A stretch of 64,000 nucleotides of DNA from contig NZ_CP042326.1 of NCBI RefSeq assembly GCF_007904085.1, positions 1,984,001-2,048,000 on the forward strand, in the 5' to 3' direction. Below, piece by piece: positions 14,051 to 23,462 of this stretch. Under the pieces are notes generated by a model, which worked only from the letters and a program-made list of their open reading frames with translations, ran no database searches and was not told the origin of the DNA. Source of the stretch: Euhalothece natronophila Z-M001 (GTDB taxonomy: Bacteria > Cyanobacteriota > Cyanobacteriia > Cyanobacteriales > Rubidibacteraceae). The position numbers were made by a program, and so were the translations under genes. The stretch's first letter is position 1. The number at the start of each line of letters is the position of its first letter.

Positions 14051-15313
14051 TTAATCCGTATTAATCACACTATCCTCAGGATTGACAACCCGTAAGAGCT
14101 TCTGTTTAATCTGAGTATCAAACACTTCCCACTTTAACTTCGCATATTCAGAATGTTCATTAAAGCCGTATAAAAAGCCTAACGGAACTTCAAATCCCCC
14201 CGCCATATAACGTCCACCACCAAAATATCGTCCTTGGGTATCGCGACCAAAAGCCTCTTTAATAAACTCATCCGGATCAAGGGTTAACTTCGTGGTTCGT
14301 AGGGATCCAATCACCACCTCTAACTCCTCATGTTCGTTGTGGACAATCCCATAAACCACTGCGGTGTGAACATTCTCCTCTGTCACCAAAAAATCTGCCG
14401 CTTGGGGAATGGCATCGCGGTCATCGTAGCGTAAATACCCAACCCCAGCAATAGAAAAATTATTTTTCACAATGCGGTTACGTAAAGAACGCTCAATCAC
14501 ATCCATGACTCGCTTAGAGCGGGACATCTGAAGGACTGCATCTAGTAATTGGGCATCATAAAATCGACTCAGATAAGCGGCTGCTAAAAAATCTTCCTCT
14601 TGAGCTTGCATTAATCGATTCGTATCAGATCGCAAACCGTGCATTAAAGCTGTAGCACATTTAACGTGCTTGCTATTACTGGGATTAAATTTTAAGAGCC
14701 CCGCTTGAATGTACTGGGTTAAAATCGTTGCTGTTGCCCTAGTATGCCCTCGTACATCCATAAACTCTGCACCAACATCCCCTTGATCACTATGGTGATC
14801 AATAATAATTGTAATGGGCAGTTTTTGCTCACGAACTAAAGGCATTAATTGACTGGTTGTTCCTTGAGTATCTAGTAAAACGCAACCCTGATAAACTGAT
14901 AAATCTCTTTCTTTAAGGGTTTGAATTCCCCATCGTTTGGCAGGTAATCCAGTGAGCTTAACCAGAGCAATATTTTCTTGATGGGAAAGAATCCCCGCAT
15001 AGACCACATCACACTGAATTTCGTATTGTTGTGCGATCAGTTGATAAGCCCAAGCACTAGATAGAGCATCAGGATCAGGGAAGTCTTGAATAATGACTAG
15101 CTGTCTCTCTCCACGATGACGTTCTAGGGTTTTTTGGAATGCTTCTATAACCTCATCAAGGGAGGCATCAGCATCATTGGTATAACTGGATGTGGATTGA
15201 GTGACTTGTGCCGAAGAAACATGATTAGCTTCGGAAGCATTTTCTGCTCTTAAACTATTGCCATTGCCTTGGGGATAAATAGAATTGTTCTCTGTAATTA
15301 AATTAGATGACAT
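14051..15313 (-). CDS. DHH/DHHA1 phosphoesterase (NrnA-like)
   Basis: The 420-residue protein has a low-complexity N-terminal 70 residues, then the DHH catalytic domain: QDFPDPDALSSAWA (motif I, about 81-94), LLDTQG (about 147-152), the name-giving IIDHHSDQGD (about 171-180) and the DHHA1 domain with FGGGRYMAGGFEVPLG near 375-390. Members hydrolyse short oligonucleotides or 3'-phosphoadenosine phosphate, clearing the ends of RNA decay. The Asp and His metal ligands look intact. The exact substrate is not determined by sequence. The gene stands alone, converging on the stress-protein gene with a 3-bp gap. Confidence 0.85.
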   Translation of the reverse strand: MSSNLITENNSIYPQGNGNSLRAENASEANHVSSAQVTQSTSSYTNDADASLDEVIEAFQKTLERHRGERQLVIIQDFPDPDALSSAWAYQLIAQQYEIQCDVVYAGILSHQENIALVKLTGLPAKRWGIQTLKERDLSVYQGCVLLDTQGTTSQLMPLVREQKLPITIIIDHHSDQGDVGAEFMDVRGHTRATATILTQYIQAGLLKFNPSNSKHVKCATALMHGLRSDTNRLMQAQEEDFLAAAYLSRFYDAQLLDAVLQMSRSKRVMDVIERSLRNRIVKNNFSIAGVGYLRYDDRDAIPQAADFLVTEENVHTAVVYGIVHNEHEELEVVIGSLRTTKLTLDPDEFIKEAFGRDTQGRYFGGGRYMAGGFEVPLGFLYGFNEHSEYAKLKWEVFDTQIKQKLLRVVNPEDSVINTD

Positions 15314-15456
15314 ATTACCGCCAGCAAGTTGTTGTTAATTGCTATCTTATCAAGCGCAAATTAACATGATCCGATTCTGACCAAGAGAAGTCAAACGAAT
15401 TGCTGATGGTCTAATACTTATGTTACTATTAGCCAGTGCTATCTAAGGGAAAGGCT

Positions 15457-15957
15457 TTAAGGAATGCCAATCACATATTTGCGCCATTCTTGATTACGAT
15501 TACCTTGAATATGTCTAGCCAGTTCAAAGTGGAGACTACTGTAGGGACGGCGAGGTGGACGAGCTAGGGGCATTTCTGCTTCTTTTGGGGTGCGATTCCC
15601 TTTTTTAACATTACAACGGACACAAGCTGCCACCATATTTTCCCAACTATCACCACCACCGCGAGAACGAGGAATCACATGATCAAGGGTTAGTTGCTCT
15701 CCCTTATAACCGCAATATTGGCAACGATTGCTATCTCGCTCTAAGATATTACGACGGGTTAAAGGAATTTCTTTGTAAGGGACTCGAACATAGTACCGTA
15801 AACGGATTACGGTGGGTAACGGAAAGTTGGTATAAATGAAGGTTCCGTTATATTCAAGCTGTTCAGCTTTCCCTTTGAGCAACAAAACCACCGCCCTTCG
15901 CCAGCTGGTAAGGTTGAGCGGTTCGTAAGAGGCGTTTAGCACCAAAACCTTGCTCAT
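15457..15957 (-). CDS. HNH endonuclease-fold protein, conserved in cyanobacteria
   Basis: This 166-residue protein contains a typical zinc-HNH module: CQYCG (about 78-82), LDHVIPRSRGGGDSWENMV (about 90-108) and CVRCNVKKGNRTP. The flanks MSKVLVLNASYEPLNLTSWR and the RARPP-like tail are conserved in many cyanobacteria where it is a single-copy chromosomal gene. It is unlikely to be part of a restriction system, as no methyltransferase is nearby (the closest is 3.4 kb away). Its target is unknown. Confidence 0.85.
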   Translation of the reverse strand: MSKVLVLNASYEPLNLTSWRRAVVLLLKGKAEQLEYNGTFIYTNFPLPTVIRLRYYVRVPYKEIPLTRRNILERDSNRCQYCGYKGEQLTLDHVIPRSRGGGDSWENMVAACVRCNVKKGNRTPKEAEMPLARPPRRPYSSLHFELARHIQGNRNQEWRKYVIGIP

Positions 15958-16121
15958 TAGCTCAATCTAAAATTAACTTAATATTACTGAAGATGTTAAC
16001 ATAACCACTTTTGAGTTGAGCAAGTTTTGCTTAAATTTAAAATGTAACAGTAATGTTAAATCTCTAACCAGATGCACCGAGTAATTGTCCGCGAATTATT
16101 CATTCTACCGTTCCAGAGTTA

Positions 16122-16240
16122 ACCCCCTTAGCGTTAAAAACGTGAATTACCCACAACCAATCACTTCGTGATGTGGTTGGGGCTTCTCAGCAGCACCAGC
16201 TTGCGCTTCGGTTCGTAACTGAGCTTTACTACTGGCGTTC
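16122..16240 (-). ncRNA. Putative omega (right-end) RNA of TnpB copy 2 with its guide
   Basis: By analogy with known TnpB systems the RNA would run through the right-end hairpin (16152-16181) and end in flank below 16142, read on the minus strand as GTTTTTAACGCTAAGGGGGT. Its flank differs from that of copy 1, so the two would carry different guides. The 5' limit is not known. Confidence 0.35.
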
Positions 16241-17391
16241 ATCCCTACCGCCAAATTTCTTATATTTCTAGCTGCGTTTTGATCTCTATCCATTGATAAC
16301 CCACAATGAGGACAGTTATGGATTCTTTCTGATAGCTTTTTCGGAACTTTCTTGCCACAACCTGAACAATTCTGTGATGTATTTTTGGGGTTAACTTCTA
16401 TCGTTAACTGTCCAGCATTTTCGGCTTTGACAGCTAATCTACTCAGAAAATTTCCCCAACCAGCATCATAGATTGATTTGCTTAGTCTAGTTTTAGCAAG
16501 TCCCTTAATGTTGAGTTTTTCATGGGCAATGACATCTCCTTGATTAAGAATTAATTTAATAGTGTTAAAGTGGAAATCTTTTCTCTGTCTAGCAACTTTT
16601 TGATGATGTTTTCCAAGTTGCTTGACTGCTTTTTGATAGCGTTTACTTCCTTTGTGACGACGAGATACCTTCTGCTGTAGCTTTTTGAGTCTTTCTTGTC
16701 CTTTTCGATAAAACTGAGGGATTTCTACTTTTTCACCTTCAGAAGTTACCAAAAAATCTTTTAAGCCCATATCAATACCTAGCGTATTCTCTGAGGTGGG
16801 AGTTATATCTATAGTTGATTCTGGGACGTTTGTATCTTCGAGAGAAAGTGTCAAGTAATAGCCATCAGCTTTCCTAGTTATTTGTGCTGTTTTAATCTTA
16901 AAAACATCAGGAATCGGGCGGTGCTTAATGAACTTAACTGTCCCAAATTTAGGTAAATTAATCTGATTATCTTGGACACAATTAGCTTTAACTTGCGGAA
17001 AAAGTATAGTCCGATAACGTCCTTTTCCTTTGAATCTAGGTTTTCCTGATTTCTTCCCACTCTTATCCCCCCTAAGCCAACGTTGAAAAGCCAAATCAAC
17101 TCTTTTAACACAGTCTTGAAGGACTTGTGACTGGATTTGGCAATACCAAGGTCTATCTTTTTTAAGCTGAGTTAGACTTTGTTTTTGAGAGAAATAGGTG
17201 GGACGGTCAGATAATTCTGGAAGATGACAGATTAAAGGACAAGAATTGACAGCCGTTCTATGAGTTTCCCACCAATCAAAGCGTTGACCTAACAGGTAGT
17301 TGTATTGACACCTTAATAATTCTAGCCATTTCTCCATCTTGGCTATTTGCTCTTTGTCAGGTTTTAGGCGATACTGATAGGAAAATCGCAT
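16147..17391 (-). CDS. tnpB: RNA-guided nuclease TnpB (IS605 OrfB family), copy 2
   Basis: This copy has 414 residues when started at ATG 17391 (MRFSYQYRLKPDKEQ), the start shared with copy 1; the open frame upstream to 17442 adds 17 unrelated residues. RuvC candidates are Asp in LGIDMGLKDF (about 207), Glu in AHEKLNIKGL (about 291) and Asp in MDRDQNAARNI (about 368). Zinc-ribbon pairs CSGCG and CPHCG are intact. It is close to copy 1 over the shared length, with changes scattered, and differs mainly at the C-terminus, where it lacks the extra hairpin-coded insert. It is predicted to be an active nuclease guided by its right-end RNA. Confidence 0.9.
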   Translation of the reverse strand: MRFSYQYRLKPDKEQIAKMEKWLELLRCQYNYLLGQRFDWWETHRTAVNSCPLICHLPELSDRPTYFSQKQSLTQLKKDRPWYCQIQSQVLQDCVKRVDLAFQRWLRGDKSGKKSGKPRFKGKGRYRTILFPQVKANCVQDNQINLPKFGTVKFIKHRPIPDVFKIKTAQITRKADGYYLTLSLEDTNVPESTIDITPTSENTLGIDMGLKDFLVTSEGEKVEIPQFYRKGQERLKKLQQKVSRRHKGSKRYQKAVKQLGKHHQKVARQRKDFHFNTIKLILNQGDVIAHEKLNIKGLAKTRLSKSIYDAGWGNFLSRLAVKAENAGQLTIEVNPKNTSQNCSGCGKKVPKKLSERIHNCPHCGLSMDRDQNAARNIRNLAVGMNASSKAQLRTEAQAGAAEKPQPHHEVIGCG

Positions 17392-17454
17392 TGCGGTATC
17401 TGTCTTTTCTGTGATCAATTGATTATAACATAATGCCACCATCTCGACACCACT

Positions 17455-17617
17455 ATGAAAAAAATGACTTTAAGATGTACTGAAGAAGAACATCAACAGC
17501 TTCTCTCTTACTGCAAACATAAGGGAAGAAGCCACGCAGGAAGTAATAAGAGAACAGATCAGGAAGTTATCAATCTCAGCCGGAGCTTTAGTGAGGATAT
17601 TGAACCCCCTCGATTGA
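17455..17617 (+). pseudogene. Small ribbon-helix-helix protein of TnpB element 2, broken by a +1 frame change
   Basis: MKKMTLRCTEEEHQQLLSYC plus KHKGR begins at 17455, divergent from tnpB. After KGRS the sensible frame moves by +1 and gives TQEVIREQIRKLSISAG and ALVRILNPLD up to a stop at 17615-17617, about 53 residues in total. Conservation with copy 1 is clear in both halves in their separate frames. The alternative open frame (to 18012) only reads through the element's left end and into the neighbouring minus-strand stress gene, so it is not the product. Confidence 0.55.
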
Positions 17618-17792
17618 TGGCGATTCATCCCCACCTAATCGCAGGCGATGTAGATGGGGGATTCTCGCCCATCTTGCTAAAAATTGGTCAAACTATTCCT
17701 GATCTAGAGTTTGAACGTTCTAATAATACCACCGCTTGCCGAGTTGTACGGAAACGGGGAAACTTACGAGTTATTATTGAAGCCTACATTAG

Positions 17793-18314
17793 TCATGACA
17801 TCCGCGCAGGAAAATATAAATTCGCTTCTTCTCCACTTTGTACCACAATAGTTTCACAAGGAGCATTATCAGTAACATACTTACTGACACTCCCTAAGAA
17901 AAATTGTTGCCAAGCCTGTTTGCCATTTGATCCCATAATAATAGCCCTTACTGGAAAATTTTGGGCAGTTCGACAAATCACTGGCCCAGGTGCCCCAGTC
18001 AAAGAAATTTGATAATCGGTATTTACTCCTTCAACCCTGGCAATATTACATAAATTGTGTAGCCAAGCATTGAGTCGATTTAAATCATTTTCCACCGCCA
18101 ATTCATGCTTTTTTTCAATTAATCGGCGACTACTTAACCCTGTTCCCGCATCAATCATTGAGCTTAAATTTTGCCACGTTTTGACCTCAATACAATGCAA
18201 GATGCGTAAACTTCCTCTGTTTTCACTTGCTATTTTGAGTGCTTGCTCAAAAACTTTATCACTAAGAGGAGATTCATCAAGGGCGACTAAAAAAGTTGGA
18301 TATTCAGTTTCCAT
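17793..18314 (-). CDS. Universal stress protein, single domain
   Basis: The 173-residue protein starts METEYPTFLVALDESPLSDKV and ends with AIIMGSNGKQAWQQFFLGSV (about 135-154), which keeps the G-x2-G-x9-G-[ST] ATP-binding motif (G-S-N-G, then GS). A longer insert at about 45-75 is common in cyanobacterial members. It is probably an ATP-binding stress protein in the cytoplasm. Its 3' end lies 112 bp from the left end of TnpB element 2, which did not interrupt it. Confidence 0.88.
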   Translation of the reverse strand: METEYPTFLVALDESPLSDKVFEQALKIASENRGSLRILHCIEVKTWQNLSSMIDAGTGLSSRRLIEKKHELAVENDLNRLNAWLHNLCNIARVEGVNTDYQISLTGAPGPVICRTAQNFPVRAIIMGSNGKQAWQQFFLGSVSKYVTDNAPCETIVVQSGEEANLYFPARMS

Positions 18315-18385
18315 AATTTGTGATTTCTTATTCGTGATTGATTACCTTGTTTCCCCAACTGATCTATACTAAAAATTGCTCCATT

Positions 18386-19216
18386 TCATTTGACCTCTGC
18401 TATTAGTTGATCTAGTTGAGATTGCATTTGATTTAAAACTAACTGGTAACAATGATCAACATAAGCCAAATCTTGAGCTGCTTTTCTTCCATAATGCTCA
18501 AAAATAATCGGTTCGCCAATTCGTAAATGAATTTTTGCGGGTAGAGGGAAATTAATTAGAGGACCAATGGCAATTCCCCAAGGAAGTCCTAAATAAATGG
18601 GAAAGACCTCTGGATCAAGATTAAATAACCACGGAAGATTAAATGTTTCAAGAAAGGCTTTCATCGGTTCATAAATATCAGCGAGAACAATTAAAGTTTC
18701 ATGGGCTCCCCAAGACACTAGGGGGACAATAGGAACATTCTCTCGCAAAGCAAGTTTAATAAACCCTTTCCGCCCATAAAATTTAACTTGATCTCGTTCC
18801 CAGTAGGGGCGAAATACCTCTTTTCCCCCACCAGGATAAACTAATACATGAGCCTGCCGTCGCAGAGCAGGAATTGCTATCCGTGGATCAGCTTGAATTG
18901 CTCCTAGTTTACTTGCAATTTGTGCTAAGGGCGTATAAGCCTTCCACACATGAGGGTGCATTAGTCCATAAGCTGGTTTTTCTGTCCCAAACCGACAAAA
19001 CCACTCATAAAGGGTCATCATCATGTCAGGGGTAGCTAACCCACCGTTGTGTGAACCGACAACTAAAGCTGCTTCATTAGCGGAAAGATTCTCCCAGCCC
19101 TCACTTTCGGCTTGGAAGTAGTGATCATGAAACCACTGAGCTTGTTTTAACCAGTTTTTTATCGTTTCTGGGTCACGGTCATCAAGTGACCAACCCGAGA
19201 GAGGGGGATATTTCAC
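18386..19216 (-). CDS. Lysophospholipid/glycerol acyltransferase family protein
   Basis: The 276-residue protein belongs to the PlsC-like group often annotated as diacylglycerol acyltransferase-like in cyanobacteria. The catalytic box reads VVGSHNGGLATPDMM (about 53-67), i.e. His-x5-6-Asp in the SHNG form. HVLVYPGGGKEVFRPYWERD (about 122-141) and VPIVPLVSWGAHETL are further family blocks. It lacks an obvious signal and is probably membrane-associated, adding an acyl chain to a lipid. The precise acceptor is unknown. Confidence 0.82.
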   Translation of the reverse strand: MKYPPLSGWSLDDRDPETIKNWLKQAQWFHDHYFQAESEGWENLSANEAALVVGSHNGGLATPDMMMTLYEWFCRFGTEKPAYGLMHPHVWKAYTPLAQIASKLGAIQADPRIAIPALRRQAHVLVYPGGGKEVFRPYWERDQVKFYGRKGFIKLALRENVPIVPLVSWGAHETLIVLADIYEPMKAFLETFNLPWLFNLDPEVFPIYLGLPWGIAIGPLINFPLPAKIHLRIGEPIIFEHYGRKAAQDLAYVDHCYQLVLNQMQSQLDQLIAEVK

Positions 19217-19328
19217 GCTATTACCTTGTTTTTAATTCGTTTGAGTAGGGGCTTGAAATTTTTATTTGAAAAAATCGCTTTACTATATCTTCTTATAATG
19301 TATCTAATTGATAAGGGATTGGCTAAAA

Positions 19329-20321
19329 TTAACTTAATTGAATCGAAGAATTAGGAACTTTGATTTTACGAGTAGATTCAATACTCTTGATAACTTCTAT
19401 GGCGATATCTTTAACAACAGGCGGAACAACTGCATTGCCAAATTGCTTATAGGCTTGGTTATCAGAAACAGGGATTTTAAAATCTTCTGGAAATCCCATT
19501 AATCTAGAACATTCTTTTGGTGTTAGTCGCCGAGGATTTTTCTGATCTTGAGGAACTAAAATTTCAGAACCATCTTTATAATATCTAGCACTTAATGTAC
19601 GAGTAATTCCTTCCAAGTTGACAAGACCATAGCCAAAACCGTTTCCTTTAGATTGATGCTTTTTCGCATAGTTTTTTAAGTATAGCCATAATTTATCGCT
19701 TAGAGTATATTTATCTGGAACATTTGGTTCTAGAATATCCTTGATTTTCGGTTTTTGATCTTTAAAATCAGGAAATTGAAACTCTAATGGTAGTTTAAAT
19801 CCCACAATAAAAACTCTTTGTCTATTTTGTGGAACAACGTAAGAAGCATTAATAACTTGATAGTAAATTTGGTAATTTAATTCATTTGATAATGTATTTT
19901 TAATAATCTCAAAAGTTTGCTTTTTATTATGACTTAATAGATTTTTGACGTTTTCTAGAATAAATGCTCGTGGTTGCTTCTCTTTGAGAATTCTGACAAT
20001 ATGAAAGAAAAGATTGCCTTGCGCGGTATGTTGAAAGCCATGTTTAATGTTTAGGGAGTTATTTTTACTCACTCCTGCAATACTAAAGGGCTGACAAGGG
20101 AAACCGCCCACTAAAAGATCATGATCTGGGATATCGTTTTCTGCAATTTCGGTAATATCTCCCTGGGGGATTTCGTTAAAGTTAGCGAGATATGTTTGCT
20201 GACAAAATTTATCCCATTCAGAAGAAAAAACACATTCACATCCTAACTGTTCAAGGGCAATTCTAAATCCTCCTATTCCTGCAAATAAATCTATGAATTT
20301 GTAATCTTTTGAATGATCCAT
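19329..20321 (-). CDS. DNA (cytosine-5) methyltransferase, no adjacent nuclease
   Basis: All major motifs of m5C methyltransferases are present in 330 residues: I FIDLFAGIGGFRIALEQLG (about 9-27), IV GGFPCQPFSIAG with catalytic Cys at about 76, VI ENVKNL, VIII QNRQRVFIVG, IX RRLTPKECSRLMGFP and X QFGNAVVPPVV. The target-recognition region between VIII and IX is short (about 190-260), including GNGFGYGLVNLEGITRTLSA. No restriction endonuclease is coded beside it, so it is an orphan or a remnant of a system. Its recognition site cannot be read from sequence. Confidence 0.92.
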   Translation of the reverse strand: MDHSKDYKFIDLFAGIGGFRIALEQLGCECVFSSEWDKFCQQTYLANFNEIPQGDITEIAENDIPDHDLLVGGFPCQPFSIAGVSKNNSLNIKHGFQHTAQGNLFFHIVRILKEKQPRAFILENVKNLLSHNKKQTFEIIKNTLSNELNYQIYYQVINASYVVPQNRQRVFIVGFKLPLEFQFPDFKDQKPKIKDILEPNVPDKYTLSDKLWLYLKNYAKKHQSKGNGFGYGLVNLEGITRTLSARYYKDGSEILVPQDQKNPRRLTPKECSRLMGFPEDFKIPVSDNQAYKQFGNAVVPPVVKDIAIEVIKSIESTRKIKVPNSSIQLS

Positions 20322-20330
20322 TCACCTATA

Positions 20331-20373
20331 TTTGTCCTTTGTTATTTGTAAACCAATGACTAATGACTAATGA
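20331..20373 (+). repeat. Head-and-heptamer repeat, copy B (short tail)
   Basis: TTTGTCCTTTGTTATTTGTA and AACC head, then three ATGACTA-type units. It lies just upstream of the methyltransferase start on the other strand, and 28 bp from the dxr stop. See copies A (8380-8454) and C (47189-47281). Confidence 0.65.
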
Positions 20374-20400
20374 AGAATACAGACTAAGAAACACTATATG

Positions 20401-21582
20401 TCAGGCTGTCGCTGTTTTTAATGATTTCGCCGCGGTTAAAACTTCTTGTCTTGCGGTTTGATTCACTTCTAAAATCTGTTCAAGAGTGGGATTAGGAGTA
20501 TTATAACTAGAAGCGCGATCGCAGACAGTTTCAATTAGACGAGGAATATCTAAAAAGCCCACTTTCTCTTCTAAAAATAGAGCAACTGCTTGTTCATTGG
20601 CAGCATTTAAAACGGCGGGCATTAAGCCACCTTCTCTTCCCACAGCATAAGCGAGTTGCATACAGGGATATTTTTCGTGATCAGGTTCTTTGAAGGTTAA
20701 ACTCCCTGCTTTCACTAAGTCTAAGGGTTCCCAGTCAGTATAAAGGCGATCAGGGTAGGATAGGGCATAGAGTAGGGGTAAACGCATATCTGCCCAGCCT
20801 AACTGGGCTAACACTGAGGTATCTTGTAACTCAATGAGAGAGTGAATAATACTCTGAGGATGGATGACAATATCAATTTGGTCATAATCAACCCCAAACA
20901 GATAATGAGCTTCAATCACTTCTAAGCCTTTATTCATGAGGGTTGCTGAATCAATGGTAATTTTTTGACCCATTGACCAATTAGGATGTTTGAGGGCATC
21001 TGCAACGGTAACTTCAGGTAACTGTTCTACAGGTAAATCACGAAAAGCCCCACCAGATGCAGTTAAGAGAATACGACGTAATCCCTTTTCAGGAACACCT
21101 TGTAAACATTGGAAAATTGCGGAATGCTCGGAGTCAGCAGGAAGTAATTTCACGCCATATTTTTCCACTAAGGGCAATACCACAGGCGCACCAGCGATGA
21201 GGGTTTCTTTATTGGCTAAGGCAATATTTTTTCCCGCTTTTATAGCGGCAATCGTGGGAAGCAAGCCAGCACAACCGACAATTCCTGTAACTACACTTTC
21301 CGCATCACCGTATCTGGCGACTTCAGCCACTCCCTCTTCCCCAGCAAGAATAATTGGAGAATAATCGAGATTTTCTAAAGCAGTTTTTAATTCGGGTAAA
21401 TTATCTTCATAGCAAGTAGCCACAATTTCGGGGCGAAATTCCGCTACCTGTCGCGCTAATAACTCAATGTTACGCCCAGCTGCTAATCCCACAATCCTAA
21501 ATTCGTCTGGGTATTGGGTGGCAATTTCTAAGGTTTGGGTTCCGATTGAACCTGTTGATCCAATGACGGTAATTGCTTTCAC
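20401..21582 (-). CDS. dxr: 1-deoxy-D-xylulose 5-phosphate reductoisomerase
   Basis: The 393-residue enzyme makes 2-C-methyl-D-erythritol 4-phosphate, the committed step of the plastid-type isoprenoid pathway that feeds carotenoids, phytol and quinones. The NADPH site [14 protein letters not shown] (8-21), metal and substrate residues in [14 protein letters not shown] (about 148-161), TASGGAF and [14 protein letters not shown] (about 215-228) are intact. The start at 21582 fits the family. It is a single gene, upstream of which lies an unrelated surface-protein gene on the same strand. Confidence 0.98.
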   Translation of the reverse strand: MKAITVIGSTGSIGTQTLEIATQYPDEFRIVGLAAGRNIELLARQVAEFRPEIVATCYEDNLPELKTALENLDYSPIILAGEEGVAEVARYGDAESVVTGIVGCAGLLPTIAAIKAGKNIALANKETLIAGAPVVLPLVEKYGVKLLPADSEHSAIFQCLQGVPEKGLRRILLTASGGAFRDLPVEQLPEVTVADALKHPNWSMGQKITIDSATLMNKGLEVIEAHYLFGVDYDQIDIVIHPQSIIHSLIELQDTSVLAQLGWADMRLPLLYALSYPDRLYTDWEPLDLVKAGSLTFKEPDHEKYPCMQLAYAVGREGGLMPAVLNAANEQAVALFLEEKVGFLDIPRLIETVCDRASSYNTPNPTLEQILEVNQTARQEVLTAAKSLKTATA

Positions 21583-21646
21583 GGTTCTTTACACCTAGCT
21601 TACAGTTTGTTTCCTATTTTCTCCTCTCCTCATGATTTTGTCACGG

Positions 21647-23440
21647 TTAGTTATTATTCATCGGAATTACCCGTACTTGTAGCCCTTCTTCGCGTAGCTT
21701 TTGCCCTATTTCTTCAGCGTTTTCCTGACTTTGGAAAATACCCACTTGCATAACAGAACGTCCTTCATAGCGACTTCTAAAAGCATCAGGAACAATCTCT
21801 TTTACTTTATCTTGATCGCTGTTTGTGCTAATTTCGACAATTACACGATATTCTCCTCCCACAATGGCGGCGCGCTCTTCGGGAGAAGTTCCGGGGCGAA
21901 ATTGATCCCCACTGGGAATATTACCGCTAGGAACGGGTAAGGAGTTGGAATTGCGCTGGGGAGGAGGATTATTATTCCTCGAAGTATTAGCCCTTTCTTG
22001 AGATGAGTTGGAATGTAAGGAAAGGATATCATCAAGGCTCGCTCTTCCTCCATTGCTAGGTTGAGAATCACGAGACGCTGGAGGCTGACTAGGAGTATTA
22101 TTATTATCTTGAGAGCTACTAGAAGCTGGAGAGTTATTAGGAGAATTATTGCTCGTTCTATTATTTTCAGTGGAACGATTGGGGGGAGCCGTTAATTGAA
22201 TCTCTCCTCTCACAGCATTACCACTAGAACCATTATCTTGAGGGGGAAGTAGTTCCGAGGAACTCACTGGGGTGGGAATATCCCCATCAAGGCGTAAAGG
22301 GGGATTATTTCGATCAGTAGATAAAGACGAGGAAGACTCAGGAGTGGGAGCTGTCCAAATTTGTTCTGTGCTAGAAGAGGGGGTAGGACGAGGACTTCGC
22401 TGTTGTCTAGTGATTTGCAAACGTGGAGGAGAGGGTTCTTCTGGCATGGGGTTGGCAACTGTTCCTGTGAGATCAATTTCCCCTTCTGTGCTGCCAGCAA
22501 TTTCATTGCCATGGGCTGGAATAACAAAGTTTTTAGCACTATTTTTAATCGCCCCTTGACCATTTTGGCGAAACACGTTGCCTCCGGGTTCTTGATCTGT
22601 TCCTAAGTCGGGACGAGAATTGCTAATAGCCACTAATCCTTGTTGGCGAGAGAGGGTAATAGTGTTATTTCTGAGAATGGGTTGGGCGTTTCCTTCGATG
22701 ACAATTCCAATACGATTATTTTTGATTTCGTTATCGAGGAGTTGTGGTTTTGTGTGCTGGGTCATGCTAATGCCAAAACCAGTGCTGTCAAAGGTGTTAT
22801 TTTCGATAATGGGTTCACTACGCCCATAAATCACTATGCCATTACCAGCATTCTGATTAAAGTAGTTGTCACTAATTCTGGGTTTACCAAAGCCATTGAC
22901 AGAAAGACCAGTGCTATCATTGCCACGGAAGCTACTATGAGTGACAGTGGGACTTGCTCCTTCTACCCAAACACCATGACCGCGATCGCGCTGATTCGTT
23001 ACACTAACTCCAGTCAACGTGGCATCTGCTAATAGGGCAATCCCAACCTGTTGACCGGCTCCTGTCGGGCTGCGAAATAAGCCACCCCCTTTAATTTGGA
23101 CATCATTTCCCTGATTGTTAGGAGTCCCACGAATTTCTACATTTCTTCTCACTACTATGGGAAATTGTTCTCCTGTTTCCTCACTATAGGTTCCTGGGGC
23201 AAGTTTAATTACCGCATTTCTTTGGGCGGCGGCAAGAGCTTCTGTTAAAGTTTGATAAGGCTGTTCTTTGCTACCATCGGCACTGTCATCGTTACCACTG
23301 TCAGGGTTAACGTGGATAATCGTTTCTGTTTCTTGAGCCTGTACTGATGGCGCGATCGCAGAAACCATTATCGTTGGCATGAAACTCGCTAAAGCCAGTC
23401 CTAAATAAAGTTTAGTAGAAAATGATACTCCTAAATTCAC
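21647..23440 (-). CDS. Exported beta-helix protein (DUF1565) with Pro/Ser/Asn linker and SPOR-like end
   Basis: The 597-residue protein has a signal peptide (hydrophobic core about 10-34, ending VQAQ), then a DUF1565 segment (HVNPDSGNDDSADGSKEQPY, TLTEALAAAQ) and about ten parallel beta-helix turns (about 120-325) with ENN, DN and GIVIYG patterns. Residues 330-520 are low-complexity Ser, Pro and Asn, probably a surface spacer. The last 80 residues contain VMQVGIFQSQENAEEIGQKL, like a SPOR peptidoglycan-binding fold. It is likely an outer surface or periplasmic protein; ligand unknown. Confidence 0.85.
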   Translation of the reverse strand: MNLGVSFSTKLYLGLALASFMPTIMVSAIAPSVQAQETETIIHVNPDSGNDDSADGSKEQPYQTLTEALAAAQRNAVIKLAPGTYSEETGEQFPIVVRRNVEIRGTPNNQGNDVQIKGGGLFRSPTGAGQQVGIALLADATLTGVSVTNQRDRGHGVWVEGASPTVTHSSFRGNDSTGLSVNGFGKPRISDNYFNQNAGNGIVIYGRSEPIIENNTFDSTGFGISMTQHTKPQLLDNEIKNNRIGIVIEGNAQPILRNNTITLSRQQGLVAISNSRPDLGTDQEPGGNVFRQNGQGAIKNSAKNFVIPAHGNEIAGSTEGEIDLTGTVANPMPEEPSPPRLQITRQQRSPRPTPSSSTEQIWTAPTPESSSSLSTDRNNPPLRLDGDIPTPVSSSELLPPQDNGSSGNAVRGEIQLTAPPNRSTENNRTSNNSPNNSPASSSSQDNNNTPSQPPASRDSQPSNGGRASLDDILSLHSNSSQERANTSRNNNPPPQRNSNSLPVPSGNIPSGDQFRPGTSPEERAAIVGGEYRVIVEISTNSDQDKVKEIVPDAFRSRYEGRSVMQVGIFQSQENAEEIGQKLREEGLQVRVIPMNNN

Positions 23441-23462
23441 CGTCTTTCTCTCCTCAATACAG

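Larger units (their letters stand above)
16142..17681 (-). mobile_element. TnpB-carrying IS605/IS1341-type element, copy 2
   Basis: The right end starts GTGAATTACCCACAACCAAT and folds as CAACCAATCAC/GTGATGTGGTTG. The left end is a bulged hairpin (ATCCCCACCTAATCGC with GCGATGTAGATGGGGGAT) followed by GATTCTCGCC and TGCTAAA. The order of genes is the same as in copy 1: tnpB on the minus strand and the ribbon-helix-helix gene divergent. tnpA is absent. Beyond the left end (17682-17792) host DNA continues; a plus-strand frame runs through this edge for 110 bp but I recognise nothing in it. Confidence 0.8.

Noticed and set aside
17682-17792. Fragment of a host gene split by TnpB element 2
   Set aside because: The reading frame IGQTIPDLEFERSN continues from the edge, but no matching part was found on the other side of the element at 16141.
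17455-18012. Plus-strand frame of 185 codons across the left end of TnpB element 2
   Set aside because: Only the first 26 codons resemble a gene. After the frame change it reads through the element edge and antisense to the stress-protein gene.
22264-22606. Several frames of 80-99 codons within the beta-helix protein gene
   Set aside because: They are shadows of a low-complexity coding region on the other frames and strand.
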